Source: Gerris lacustris
Taxonomy: Eukaryota > Arthropoda > Insecta > Hemiptera > Gerridae
NCBI GenBank assembly: GCA_951217055.1
Contig: OX578281.1
Location: 34,215,036 to 34,279,035, forward strand
Direction: 5' to 3'
DNA length: 64,000 bases
The notes beneath the pieces were generated by a model that saw only the letters and a program-made list of their open reading frames with translations, had not been told where the DNA came from and searched no databases. A program made the position numbers and the translations under genes. The stretch's first letter is position 1. Every line of letters begins with the position of its first letter. Positions 23,501 to 32,700 of this stretch are shown one piece after another.

Positions 23501-26054
23501 AAATTGGTTCATGCTTATATGGCGTGTTACATAAAATTTTAAAGCTTCTATAAGTTAGATTAAGATTATGTAAAAAAGATTATTAAAATAAGTTTCCTGG
23601 TAGCCACATTTAAAACTAATATGGCCGATATATAAGAGCATAACTCTACGGGAGTTCTTTATCACTACTTTTTACTCACTTAATAAATTGAACATCAAAA
23701 AGATTCTTAAAATCTCAGTCAAAACAAACTAGTTTTAAAAATGATAAATATTTGTTGTGTAAATGCGTTGTTTTAGTTTGCTCGAGGTAAGATTCTTAAA
23801 TGCCGTTACACAGGTAGCATAATTGCGGATGCGCATGCTGTCATCAAGGAAGGCGGACTTTTTATAGCACCACCTTACTCTGACTTTCCTTTAGGAATGG
23901 TAAGTTTATAGTTTAAAGATTACTAGATATTTGTTTATGTATTTAGAGAAATTGATTAGGAGTAGGACAAACTTTGATTCATCTGCTGGAACAACGGGAT
24001 CCACGGATAATCGAGAAGACACTACCGAACTCTCCTACTAGAAAAACCTATTACTGTAATAATTGTTTTCAAGGAATTTACGACCAGTTGTCTAACCGGA
24101 AGTTAATATTCCTAAGAATTGCTGTACTAACCACATAATAGGCCGCTTAGTGTGCTATTGATGTACATTTCAATAAATTAATGAAGAAGTCTAGAAGTAT
24201 TATTTGTGGTACCATGTAAATGTTTGACTATTTGCTAAAACTCTTAACTTACATTCCTGTGGAGTGCATAATTAATCACGTCGTGTTAAATGCATTAATG
24301 ATAAATGAGCTGAGAGAAGTAAGAGAAACGTCCTTATCCTTTTCCTCTTTACTCTCTCTCGAGAGAAGCCAAGCACAATAATCTAATTATAAGTAAGTTG
24401 GTTTGATTCGGAGACAAGAGTTTGGGGAGTGGGTTGGATTCAATTTACACGAGCCTCGAGATCCCTTCTTATTTCCCATCCTACCCCAAGGGAAAACGTG
24501 TTAAAGTCTTAGAAAACTTTAAGTTCGCTCAAGTTTCCCCTCATCGATTCTATCTGATGGAAATCAGACCTTCTCCCTAATTAATGGCTCTGTTCTGCCG
24601 GACTAAACACAATAACACCATTTGGAAATCGATACTCAAGACTTAACACCACATTTCAATTTGGCTTGAAAATTGACATAATCATGCAGATGTAATTTCA
24701 TTTGGAAAGAGACAATTGCTATAAATGGATGCTTTTAAATACATACTTGCAAAATTATATACTACACCAGTTTCAACTTCATAGTGTTACCAAATGTATA
24801 TAGGGCTTAGTTAGTTATATTAGAGGCGTTTAAAGACTATTTGAACTTTATATAGAATTCGATAAAAACAACTTTGAACTTAAACAAGTTTCAAAGACGT
24901 AAGTTTATTTTAAAGCTAAGAATTTTAAAAGCAACTTCTCGCTAACAAATGAGTAAGAAAAAATTAAGTAAGTTATAGTTAAAAATAAATTTATCCAAGA
25001 TGAACATAACTCAAATGGTCTCCATTTAAAAATGGATGTTTCTATGTTGGATCACTTTACTGTTTTGCACCCAAGAGACTGCCATAATATGTTAATACCA
25101 TAGATTAAAAATGATTTTTTTAAGGAAACCTGAAACGTCCAAGGTTTAATATTTTGTAATATTTCTATGCTTTAAATACTTGTCAAAACGTTGGACAAAC
25201 TCAAAACAACACAAAAACAAACAACGTTGGACCAAAACAAAGATACACCTCCCTGTTCTAGACCAACGACCATCACCTAATCTCACACTAGTTCATACAC
25301 TGGCAAAGCATAAATAAATAGTGAGCCCTACGAATTTCATATAAACTTATGAAACAAAATAATTGTCTTCAAATTTTAGTGATGGGGCTACTCTAGTCTA
25401 GAAAGAGTTAAAGTTAAAGATGTAAGATACTGACTTTATACAGTAGATTTGATACATGACTTTGAAATTCAAGGTTAGCCCAAATCTAAAGGGTATTATA
25501 TTTACTTAGGAGCCAGCGTAGAAATGGAGTTAGAGTTGAAAGGAGCTGCGAATTTTACATCTCTGTAGAGACTTCTGAGAGGATTTAGCTTGTCTTTAAA
25601 GACATTATTTTATAGTTTTCTTTTTTTTATCATAATGGCATCCTACTTCTTTGCTGCCCCATACTTCATTTTCCATAAGATTGTCATAATCCATTAAAAT
25701 CTATATACCAATTGCATCAATAATTAATTGCTGCAATTATTAATTTTGTGTTACCAACGGATAACGCTGTGTACAGTAGAAGTATTATTAAAATTAATAA
25801 GGCCTTGTATATTTTAATACTTGTATTTATGATTTTTACAGATTAAGCAACAGTTTTTTGGAAATCCCCTGGCTTTTATCCTTCTTGAAGCGGGAGGATC
25901 AGCCTCTGACGGCTCAAGCCAGATGATAGACGTCTCGGTTGATGACCCTTATCAGAACAGGCCTCTGTACCTTGGATCTATTAAAGAACACCAGGAGTTT
26001 GTCCGTATACTAAACGGAGTGACTAAAATATCCAAACTGAACCTAACCATGTAA
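5549..26054 (+). CDS. Fructose-1,6-bisphosphatase-like protein, catalytically degenerate (7 exons, 377 aa)
   Basis: Exons: 5549-5808, 7638-7779, 8807-8913, 9706-9856, 21743-21880, 23777-23899, 25842-26054 (TAA). All junctions are GT-AG and the phases agree, giving 377 residues; human FBP1 has 338. The whole FBPase fold can be followed: RKGLGTG, FVVTFVPLEG (for YVVCFDPLDG), TAAYALYG, TMNEG, CRYTGSIIADAH, EGGLFIAPP, NPLAFILLEAGG and LYLGS. Metal ligands are lost: the SEED glutamates are replaced by Cys-Tyr, FDPLDG is FVPLEG, and Glu280 is Phe. Substrate-side Asn (NEG) and Arg-Tyr (RYTGS) remain. The N-terminus has an acidic extension (DSDKEDDDEDEF). An alternative start is ATG 5627. AATAAA occurs at 26078. 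Likely a cytosolic pseudoenzyme or regulator; the function is unknown. Confidence 0.88.
5809..7637 (+). other. Intron 1 of the FBPase-like gene, rich in repeat family B
   Basis: Donor GTATTT, acceptor CTTTAG. Between about 6290 and 7000 are repeated palindromic blocks built from GACAAAGGGATATT, TTAGTCTAACTA and GGGACAAAGGAATATCAC in both orientations. An outward/inward pair ACTTTGTTACCCACC / GGTGGGTAACAAAGTAA sits at 6577-6614, and GGGTGGGTAACAAAGTAAAAG recurs at 6890. The blocks look like overlapping non-autonomous elements. No coding exon is seen. Confidence 0.6.
8085..8310. repeat. Repeat family B fragment in intron 2
   Basis: Blocks such as AGACTAAATATCCCTTTGTCTTATTAGGTAG, GACAAAGGGATATTTATC and GGAATATTCCTTTGTCCC match those in intron 1 and at 9262-9340, 22070-22260 and 34130-34270. 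Confidence 0.6.
8595..8672 (-). repeat. tRNA-like sequence (pseudo-tRNA or head of a tRNA-derived SINE)
   Basis: Read on the minus strand it starts AGCGTAGCCGAGGGGTTAGTG, a good pol III A box (TAGCCGAGGGG), followed by CTCGACTCTGAAACCGAG, a glutamine-like anticodon arm with CTG but one extra base, and GAGTTCGATTCCC, a B box. The acceptor and T stems do not pair properly, so this is not a working tRNA. Unrelated sequence follows to about 8510, which would suit a SINE body. Without a second copy in the window the SINE assignment is inference. Confidence 0.55.
12103..12426 (+). repeat. 5' LTR of the BEL/Pao element
   Basis: TG...CA-bounded, 324 bp. It contains TCAGTCAGTCAGTGTCG, which could serve as an initiator. 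Its 86-codon open frame is present identically in the 3' LTR and is a by-product, not a gene. Confidence 0.95.
12432..12448 (+). promoter_or_regulatory. Primer-binding site, tRNA-Tyr type
   Basis: TGGTCCTTTGGGCCGGA starts 6 bp after the 5' LTR. The animal tRNA-Tyr 3' end, complemented, is TGGTCCTTCGAGCCGGA as I recall it, so 15 of 17 positions match. The identity of the priming tRNA is inference. Confidence 0.65.
12449..13098 (+). other. Untranslated leader of the BEL/Pao element
   Basis: 650 bp between primer site and start codon, pyrimidine-rich with CTACTACTAC-, CACACACA- and ACCTAC-type runs. No independent gene; presumably carries the packaging signal. Confidence 0.6.
13099..17694 (+). 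CDS. BEL/Pao Gag-Pol polyprotein, integrase core missing (1531 aa)
   Basis: A single frame from ATG (TTCACTATGG context) to TAA. Domains in order: Gag DUF1759-like region (about 115-275: LPSFNGDLGNWKPF); Cys/His knuckle region (364-432: CIACPEKH, CVSC, CRVCSQKH); aspartic protease DSGSQCNF (Asp near 473); reverse transcriptase (LRVVFNAS at 768, TADVEKMY with Asp 815, YVDD at 891-894); RNase H (FSDAS, Asp 1069; LWTDS; NPADILSRG). After HPIRYP (about 1361) a hydrophobic filler (SFLILLYILSYSF) leads straight to the C-terminal LSPSHFLFGE domain (about 1395-1531, DUF5641-like). The integrase zinc-binding and DDE core that BEL elements have between these is absent. It could still make particles and cDNA, but integration would need an integrase from elsewhere. 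Confidence 0.93.
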   Translation: MAKNKGKKDSVKALLYVKKAHIESSFSRIENFISGYTENLRPQLPARIATFKPLLSEYNSVIQDLAVEDCDHSHDLEDLEETYFKILSELEILLGEPDTSTIHKNHNFNNFNVQNIKLPQISLPSFNGDLGNWKPFHDNFLSLIVNNETLNDVQRFHYLKSSLKGQASDVIANLPITQVNFQIAWKLIQERYDQPRLIIQSHVNTLLSLPSIKPGPSRLDDLRDLTNTFFKAVRALKALEQNTDEASFILVPLLTNKLDTYLLRAWETDLSTNKIPTLSNLEDFLIKQIHILQASGNANHKSTGYNNNENKPKYNNNKISSNNQNKPKGYQQSKNSYSFNTTSKTNATASTSNATPKSSYSPTCIACPEKHRLYLCPVFASLPVTTRIEKVKQHKLCVSCFNNNHNVDECKSQGICRVCSQKHNTLLHVDAVSNKNSVALSAEPDNSDVLLATALVDLSDSKGNSITVRCIMDSGSQCNFISKNILDKLNLKRHDCHIPVKGIDQCSSDAKQYVYATVRSRHNSFKTKLKFLVLRRITENVPQENLNITDWDFPSNIELSDPGFHKSNEVQILIGAGIFFDILSQGRFKIPNTNLTMQETKLGWIVSGRYLSINPTSTLSHLSNQNLKLNLPDTHDSISDLLVKFWEVEDAVEKELSPEESIIEQHYIDTTSRDKITGRYYVKLPFKGDPNTLGESYNNAYRRFTSLEKRLAQNPELHRDYCEFIKQYIDLGHMTEIPSQELTKIFESPHYIIPHHPVIKKDSITTKLRVVFNASAATSTGISLNDILEVGPKVQEKLFSILLRFRSHKYVLTADVEKMYRQIFLDKADTAFQLILWRESPEHDIKLYRLETVTYGTAPGQYLAVRTVKQLANDESDKYPMAYPVALNDLYVDDLLTGTNNLYELRQLQFQLDGLFRSGCMMLRKWCSNEPSILKGLENIQIDPNFTLNLAEDESVETLGIGWKPNPDVLEYKINFDDSLPITKRTILSEISRIYDPLHLLGPCIILAKIFIQELWLQKLEWDQPVPNVIADKWLQLKTDILFQNNFEFPRCVFDIEDPCIYELHKFSDASEKAYGVVFYLKSINKKQESSVRLLCARSRVAPVKSLSLPRLELLGAVLLTDLFVSIKSSLKTLTISKVMLWTDSTIVLHWINGTANRWKSFVSNRVSHIQRKTSKESWFHVSSQENPADILSRGSIRLPDMWLIGPSWLQNETLFSPPILSSDIEIPETKSTGLIAFAAVHSFVPPLKALNLDKISCWIKMYRVVALLLRFIRILRSKSKGESYQNHGELSVQEIQEPQICILHLAQVEMFSLELDLLQANKPLPQKCNLLSLSPFLDEFSVIRVEGRLKNSLLPLSQKHPIRYPSFLILLYILSYSFISILYLYPDDLEVLSPSHFLFGESLKASPGSADSNLNHLQRWQRVQQVQNLYWKRWTKDYLVHLQQKVKWKCPSEHLQLGSLVLLKEDDLPPLKWATGRVIALHPGKDSIPRVASVRTSSGIFKRAVTKLCPLPIHPDVEPPRRDDDLLDLP
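17836..17846 (+). promoter_or_regulatory. Polypurine tract of the BEL/Pao element
   Basis: GGGAGGCGGGA directly abuts the 3' LTR, the expected place for plus-strand priming; one C interrupts the purines. Confidence 0.7.
17847..18170 (+). repeat. 3' LTR of the BEL/Pao element
   Basis: 324 bp, reads the same as the 5' LTR throughout. Followed by the target duplication ATGAT. Confidence 0.95.
19438..21280 (+). mobile_element. hAT element, 1843 bp, defective
   Basis: Ends CAGGGCCGG and CCGGCCCTG, flanked by the exact 8-bp duplication GTATTATC (19430-19437, 21281-21288). It holds a decayed hAT transposase in its right half. The left half has three related segments of about 130 bp, each containing ATTTTCAAAATGGCGGCC-, TTTTAGTCAGCATGACA- and TACATCGTTT-like blocks (near 19902, 20030, 20160). 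Similar blocks occur outside at 22480-22640 and 23230-23400. Confidence 0.9.
20262..20968 (+). pseudogene. hAT transposase remnant
   Basis: Reading across frameshifts and stops one sees AKELTENVGISPEF, RFEPMENKCKHFKFLYD, TLRILLTFPISVASREY and IKHYLRSTICQDRLCG, which follow the C-terminal half of zinc-finger-MYM-like hAT transposases, including the hAT dimerisation region (LRILLTLPVSVAS...LK-I-YLRSTMSQERL). A poly-T run near 20857-20872 interrupts the dimerisation domain. The N-terminal zinc finger and most of the catalytic domain are missing, so it cannot work. Confidence 0.75.
21537..21553. repeat. Poly(G) tract, 17 nt
   Basis: An uninterrupted run of G inside the right terminal region of the outer hAT element. 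Other runs: C 23024-23039, C 26504-26525, C 35438-35450, G 43592-43610. Confidence 0.9.
22038..22395. mobile_element. MITE-like element in intron 5, repeat family B
   Basis: Inverted ends: ACTTTTTTACTTTAGCACCCCCC at left and GGGGGGTGCTAAAGTAAAAATG at right. The interior has family B blocks (TAGTTATTTAGACAAAGG, AGACGAAGGGATATTCATTCC, GGGACAAAGGAACATCAC). No coding sequence. Confidence 0.65.
22396..23776 (+). other. Rest of intron 5 of the FBPase-like gene, repeat-derived
   Basis: Contains GAACGAAATTCGGCACAC and TTTTCAAGATGGCG/AATATGGCCG-type blocks that also occur in the hAT element at 19800-20170, several GCAAGCGTA/GCGAGCCTG stretches (22780-23080), and a 16-nt poly(C). No exon-like open segment was recognised. 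Confidence 0.5.
23900..25841 (+). other. Intron 6 of the FBPase-like gene, with repeat family F copy 1
   Basis: GTAAGT donor, TTTTACAG acceptor. About 24820-25180 matches 28605-28850 plus 29985-30125: AACAACTTTGAACTTAAACAAG, GTTTCAAAGACGT, AAATGGTCT, GAGACTGCCATA and GGAAACCTGAAACGTCC blocks in the same order. No coding exon is visible; 25300-25840 shows nothing recognisable. Confidence 0.55.
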
Positions 26055-26264
26055 TCATCAAAAAAATCAATAATATTAATAAAAATAAATGTTCTTTTTT
26101 TTCTTTTCAATATATAATATAAAACTTATAAGCAGTCTGTATCAATTTAAAATAATATTAATATGATTCAGGTATTAAGGTATACGAGTTCTTATAACAC
26201 TGTTCTGCAAAATTTAACAAACTTTCGGGCCCCAAGAAAAATGTATCTGAACTTAATGTTTTCG

Positions 26265-26765
26265 AGGTTGCTGAATCCGAATCTGAAGTCAAAATTTCTC
26301 CTATACGTACAGTTTTCCCGGAAAATGCGCCTAAAGTTCGGAAAAAAATGTGTTTTTGGGGGATTTTGGCCCCAAAAATAGGGTACCCAAAAGTAGGGAG
26401 GGGGCAAGAAAAATTGAGAGGGGGGTGTGGTATACAAAAAAAAATTGGGCAAAACCACAACTTGTATATACTTTTCTTAGTATTCCTACCCCCCAATTTC
26501 TTGCCCCCCCCCCCCCCCCCCCCCCTCTGCACATATATTGTAATTCTCTAGAATAATGTCAGGAAAAAGGTCACCAAGATTTCTTTTCACTTTGGATTCG
26601 TGTTTTCTTCGTAGTTATAAGATATTCAAACGCCCAATATTATTTTTTATTTTACGAAATTGTTTTCACAATTTTTCTGAACTTTAGGCGCATTTTCCGG
26701 GAAAACTGTACGTACAGGAGTAATTTTGACTTCAGATTCGGACTCAGCACACCAAAATACTTCAG
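26265..26765. repeat. Inverted-repeat element with poly(C) tract, just after the FBPase-like gene
   Basis: 26286-26342 (GTCAAAATTTCTCCTATACG, GGAAAATGCGCC) is the inverted copy of 26679-26743. The interior holds GC-rich GGGG/CCCC runs and a 22-nt poly(C) tract at 26504-26525. Open frames here come from low-complexity sequence. Confidence 0.6.
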
Positions 26766-26769
26766 AATA

Positions 26770-28600
26770 GGACATTTTCATTCTGAGGCATTTTTTGCAG
26801 AGAGACCAGTGTAATCAAAGGTAAAACAATTAGATATTTATTTAGCAAAATTAGAAGCAATTTTTTTCGTTTTAAATGAAATACTATAAATATTATAATG
26901 GAATTAATATAAAGAATGTGTAATGGTTAGTTAAATAAAAGTGAGATTGAAACATTAAAACGAATTTATCAACAACTTATAAAATTATAAGAAAATCCAT
27001 GTTTTACTTCAGTCCTCGCTTTCCAGCCTTCTTTCTCATTTCATTTCATTTTTCTTTAATATAAAAACATAAATAGAAATAACTAAAAATAATTGAAATA
27101 CTCATTATAGAATCTGGATAACGATGAGGTAATTATTGTGTTGTAATTAGTACGTCACGGATGCGCCATCCTCTTGATCGTTATCTCTAATTTCCAACTT
27201 TAAAGCTATTTTTGTAACAATAGTGTTTTTTAATTGTACTAGAAAAACTAACTTTAATTTTTGGTTTAAATTATTTACTTGAGTCTTCTCGCAATTTTTT
27301 ATTACAAGATTTGTTAATTAGAATCACACCATAGATTTGTACACAATAGACACATTCAGATGTCATTTAACAGATGCCAACCACATATTTAGCAAAGATA
27401 GCTATGAACTAGTCCACGATTGTGGAAAAGGTAAAAAACAAGTATGAAAAAAACAAGGTAAACAACATAGGTGTAACTGAAGATAGTCGAAAGACTGAAA
27501 CGATCGTCTGATTGTTATATAATATGTAAGTTGTGGTTAGACAAATATATATTTTAGATTGAACAAGTTGTGTTTTATTCAAGTGGTTTTTTTTTTTATC
27601 ATGTTCGATTACCACAAATTGTCGGTCAATACAACAAATTTTGTATAATGCATTTATATAATGCAGAGATTAGTTTTCAATTTGTTTAAATAAATACCTA
27701 AAAATACACGAGTTTTATTTTTGACCAAAAATAGGTTGAAAAGTATTTTTGAAGCTGCTACGGAAGGGTGACCATTCAGGATTTACACAAGTGTCAAAAA
27801 AAAGTTCTTTTGATACTAGGATATCGAATTCCGACGAATTTAGGTTGGAATTTTAAAGAGAAGAATAAAAATCACGCTAGACTATCACAGCTATGTATGT
27901 GAAGTGATTACATTCCAGCTGCTTGCAATAAATGACAGTCCTGAAACTTAATAGGACAGTTCGCGCAGATATTCCTTTAATCTTAAATGTTATTCTAGAC
28001 AATTTACTATCATTTTGCTTCAAAAGACTATCAAACTCTGCATTACAAAATTTAACTCCTCTTTACACTTTAAGCCGCTTATCAATAAACAAAACAGTTT
28101 ACCTTTGTCTTTTAATGTCAAGTATAGGTACTTACACGAAATCAAAGTTTTTGGGGACAACACCGAATTTAGAGCAGACATAAATTATATTGGGGTAACC
28201 CAAATGAATATGTAATCAATTTTTTTTTTTTATAAATTAACATCTGTATTTCAGTTTATGCTTCAAATATCTGCAAAAACTTTCTTAACTTTTTTGGATT
28301 AAAATTGGTAAATTTCAATTTAACCTCAACGAAATCCGTATGATGGATGGGAAAAATTTATACCAAAATAACCTAAAATTACTAATAATCACAAACTTTA
28401 AAGAGACATGAGAAGAACATAAAAATAAAAGAGGATCTTATACTTATGTTTGTTTTAGACTCTAGACTAGAGTCTGCCTACACCTATAGAAGCAATAATT
28501 GGCCTCTTAAGGTTATCCGAAAAAAAAAAAAAAAAATAGAAAATATTTTGAAAGATAAATATAGTAATATCACATTTTAATCACGTATGTTCAAATGATA
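26770..28600. other. Intergenic AT-rich DNA
   Basis: No recognised gene. Short open frames near 27932-28215 have no family resemblance, and base composition matches the surroundings. Confidence 0.5.
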
Positions 28601-28984
28601 AACAAATTGGAGGAGTTTGAAGATAAGTTCAACTTTATATAAAAATTCGACTCAAACAACTTTGAACTTAAAAAAGTTTCAAAGACGTTTTTAAAGCTTT
28701 CTGGACTTAAAGGTGGGTGGATGTTTTTAGAGTTTGAAAAGTAACTCCTCACTAATAAATTAGAAAAAAAAGTAAGTAACATAAAAAGTTTAAAATCACT
28801 TTATTTAAAATAGAAAGTAACTTCAAATGGTCTACATATAAATTCCGTTTTGATTAAAATATGTGCCCGGAAATTTCTCGGTGTCAAAATAAACTAGAAA
28901 TCTTTAAAAACAATCTCAATTACAACAGGAAATATTAGTTAGTTAATATATAGAATTAGTTAAGTTAAGGAATATTTTATTAGA

Positions 28985-29265
28985 AATATTTCTGCATCAA
29001 GCTTTATAAAAATTGTTTAAAGTTGCGACCACCATTTTAAATTCACGAGATGTACCGATGTAAAATCGACTGCCGAATTCTTCGAAATAGCTGCGGAGGT
29101 TCACGAATACCATCAAGCTATCAAACGCTAGAATTATTCAAGCCTCTAACTCTTCGTCTGACCCCAAATAATATGACCCCAAATTCAAAAAACAACTGGA
29201 GTCATATCCGGTGAACGTGCAAGCCAAGAAATTGGCCACCCTCTTCCGATCCACCCTTTTTAGGG
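28985..29265 (-). pseudogene. Mariner-type transposase C-terminal remnant
   Basis: On the minus strand, with frameshifts, one reads ISWLARSPDMTPVVF and IWGH (compare ..WPARSPDLTPLDFFLWG..), then FRRIRQSI and NGGRNFKQFL, the usual end of these transposases. Several stops and indels; clearly dead. The catalytic Asp of the last motif is not preserved. Confidence 0.6.
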
Positions 29266-29900
29266 TTTCGTTGGTAAAACCAAAAAAAGAAACCCTTATA
29301 GTTTCGTTCATGTGTCTGTCTGTCTGTCACTCTATACGGTTCCAATAACTTTTGAATAAAAAGAGATAGAATTGTGAAACTTTCCAATATTAAAGATCGT
29401 TTTGACGCGCACACAGGAAAAATATAGCGAACTCAAAATTATCAGCTGTTCAAATCCAAAATGGCGGATAACTCACGTCATGCGAAAAAAATATTTTTTT
29501 AAAATTTTGAGTGGGGTATCAAATGAAAGGTATTGAAGAGTAGATTACGAAAAATATATACCACTTAGGGAAAGTGTTCAATTTTCGGCGCCATTTTGTC
29601 AAAAAACATCGAAATATGCGTGTCCCCCCGCCCTAAAATCGTATTTCCGCTGTTACAAAAAATATAGAAAAATATGCAAAATGTGCGGTCTGATGGGCCA
29701 AAGAAAAAATATGAATAGCAACTTGGTCGGATTAACTGGGAATCCAAGATGGCGGCTGATTGATGTCACGGGAAAAAAATATATTTTAAAAATTTTGAGT
29801 GAGGTATCAAATGAAAGGTATTGAGAGATTACAAAAATATATAACACTTGTAGAAATCGTTTAATTTTCTACGCCATTTTGTCAAAAAAAATCCAAATTT
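29250..29900 (-). repeat. Dispersed repeat family E, copy 2
   Basis: Contains TAGGGTTTCGTTGGTAAAAC, AGAAACCCTTATAG with TCTGTCTGTCTGTCAC, and two tandem versions (near 29500 and 29790) of GAGT(G)GGGTATCAAATGAAAGG followed by GCCATTTTGTCAAAAAA. It matches 3780-4080 inverted. The AGGGTTTCGTT...AAACCCTTATAG pair with TCTGTCTGTC resembles a repeat style common in arthropod genomes. Confidence 0.6.
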
Positions 29901-30125
29901 TGCGTATACCTAACAGATTTCATTGAAACGATCTCAGGGTTCACGCGTTTGCACAGACGACTTTTTTTCACTCAAAAGACCTTGAAATGTTTAAATCTAT
30001 TGTATCATTTCACTATTTTGCACACAAGAGAGACTGCCATATGTTACTGCCACAGATTGAAAATGAATGTTTTTAAGGAAACCTGAAACGTCCTAGGTTT
30101 AATAATTTGTAACATTTCTATACTT

Positions 30126-32458
30126 TTTTCGTACTATGTATGAGTGAGAAAGCCAAAAGTTTTTCAATGAACTAATTCCCAAGACAGATACAGAGATACA
30201 GATCTTGTCGACTTTATATTTACACATTAAGACTGGAAAAGTTTTGGAATTTTACATGGTAGCGTGAGAGGAAATAGTGTTGTTTTGCAACTGTTTAGAA
30301 ACCGAAGTGCCCAAAAACATGGTACAAAGACGAAAATTTGGAATATTGTCAGCATATAATATGATGTTGGAGTTGTCGCACTTCAAAGTTGATAAAAATG
30401 TTTGAAGTTATCACATAATACCAGTCGCAAGAGGCCTTTCCTTGGAAGTTTTGTCTCCTGGAACATCTCAATCCTGTAAACTCTATCTCCAGAGACTTGT
30501 CGAACAACGAGTTCAAACTTTTAAGCTATGTATTGAATTAAATTCGACGAGTGAACTCATAATTACTTAGGGTAACTAAAACATTTCTTTTCTAGTTTGA
30601 ATAAAAACTATAACGAATTATTATAGATTTATTATTAATTAATCTCAATTCAATAAATTGAGGTTTATTAATTAATATGAATGAAGTTATTTTTAAGTAT
30701 CTTTTTTCTTTGTTAAAATTACATATTCATCAATCAATATTTGATGTTTGAAGTATTGCCTTATTAAATATTATTTTTATATTAAAGATTAAATCGTTGT
30801 ATAAGTTTCACTGAAGAAAATATCTGAGAGTCTAAAATTATGATATGATAATAATCATTAAACAATAATAAGAAAATTTGAATCGCAGAAAAAGAAAGAA
30901 GTGAATATATAATAATCAAAATTACATTTGTCTAAATAGGGAGAAGTATTTTTCACGACGTTGAAATATCAATACACAATTGTAATAAATATTTGCAATT
31001 GAAAATAATAATTCTGCTTTCTTCTTTTCTCTTATACAAAATACAATATTATTTGTTTCCGCCGAGATTTTACTTGAACTTATTAAATTCTAATTGTATT
31101 AGTGTAATATTTACAATTTCGCTATCAAATTAATTTAATTAATTAGAGATTTAACAGTAATTGCTTAAAGGTAGAAAATATAAATTCAACACTTCTGCGA
31201 ATTTGTTTGCACGCATCTGTAATTTGGGTAGTATAATAAGATCATCGATGCCTAAATTTTTATCCTTGTTACAGGCAATCTTAGTTTCACTTTTTAAAAA
31301 ATCTTATAGTTTTACTTTTAAGGGATATTAGTACTTAATATGTTGAGTCGCTTGATGCATGTTTATTACAACACAAATAAAACATAGGTTCCTCAAACGC
31401 CGGAAAACATTGTTTTTCAAAAGATTTTTTTTAGCCTGAATAAATTAGTATAAAAATAGGGAATATATAATTTCCAGAAGAATTTCCTATAGATAGAAGA
31501 AGGATATAAAAGATCAGAATAGGTAATATTATTAAAGGACTAACGTAAGGATCCACGTGGGATCCTAAGTACACATCGTAAGTAACTAATTTTATTTTTA
31601 CAAGAAAACGCACAAGTTCCTAACTCTCTATTTTGAAACCCAAGGAAGTAAGAAGTAAACTTTGACACGTGGGAATTAAATATATAAAATGAGAATTCAC
31701 GTCTCAGCCAAAAATAACACTTTTTATTTTTTTATTGGCACTCTTTACAAATAGAAATCTTATATAATTGTTTACAAGGAGTATATATGTCAAATTCACT
31801 TTAATTATTGACATATTTTAGATGCAATGGAAAGAAGTGTAAAATTAAAGAGTCCCTGAGAGTTCTTTAGTTTTGAGTAACAATGTAATTCTTTCTGAGT
31901 CAAACACACAGCTAAAGCTTAGATATCGAGAACTAGCATCGCAATATAGAGTTTTATTTCGTAATTATTCTTAAAATTGCCATTATTACGTTACTCATAG
32001 GATTTATATTCTTTATTCCTGATTTATTGCCGCCTTCGTTAATCACACAATTAACCTTTCACTGACCAGAAATTTTGATTTCATCCACTAAAGATTCTCC
32101 GATTCTCAACACCTATGATATGAGTGGATTAGAGAACAAAAATCACAATTTTATGAATGATTTACTTTTGTATTGTGAAAAGATTGTAACATTTTGGTTT
32201 AAATGATCTTATAGCTCTTTGGGTTACACTAATAAAGGCAATTTTTTTCCCCAGTATTTTTCTAGATTGCCTAGGATATACAATTCTAAATTATGCTTTG
32301 TTTGGTGTCTTAAGCACATGCGAATAACTTGCAAGAAATTAAAATCAATTCAAGGTCAATGACTTGATGCCTTACCACTAAGATAAATTGAAGGAAAGCA
32401 AAGAGTCCAGCTTCTTATTTGGAATTAAGATGTGGCTTTGACAAGTTGGAGAAAGGAC
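30126..32458. other. Intergenic DNA, no gene seen
   Basis: AT-rich throughout. Only small palindromes (for example GGATCCACGTGGGATCC at 31550-31566) and no credible reading frame. Confidence 0.5.
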
Positions 32459-32700
32459 CTAACATGGAGATGGGCCAAGTTTAAAGGTCTGATTGGATTT
32501 CACCCTTTTGTTTAATTGGTTTCTAAATAATGGTGAAGTCTTGGCTTGCTGCGACTGTGGTTTAAGATGAGCAGTTGCCCAACTGATTCTACACAGATCT
32601 ACCGAATCTTTCTCCAATGCTGAAACCCTTAAAAGTCTTTGAATATCCATGAGGTCAGGCCGATTCATTATGTCTTCGTCCAACAGAGACCCAATGGATC
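32459..32700 (-). CDS. Possible terminal exon of an unidentified minus-strand gene
   Basis: Minus strand from an acceptor-like TAATCAG (32701-32707) to TAG at 32459, open throughout (...LLDEDIMNRPDLMDIQRLLR...). Less AT-rich than its surroundings and varied in composition, with an acidic/hydrophobic start and a basic tail (KRVKSNQTF). I recognise no domain. No partner exon was found upstream on the minus strand, and the sirtuin start codon is about 0.9 kb away on the other strand. It may be chance or an old insertion. Confidence 0.3.

Larger units (their letters stand above)
28605..30125 (+). repeat. Repeat family F copy 2, split by about 1.1 kb of other repeats
   Basis: 28605-28850 and 29985-30125 match the two ends of the family F copy in intron 6 (24820-25180) in the same order. 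The DNA between (about 28855-29985) is absent from copy 1 and consists of a mariner remnant and a family E repeat, so it was probably inserted. Confidence 0.55.

Noticed and set aside
26158..26556. Overlapping frames on both strands
   Set aside because: They lie in an inverted-repeat element with G and C homopolymers; the translations are low complexity.
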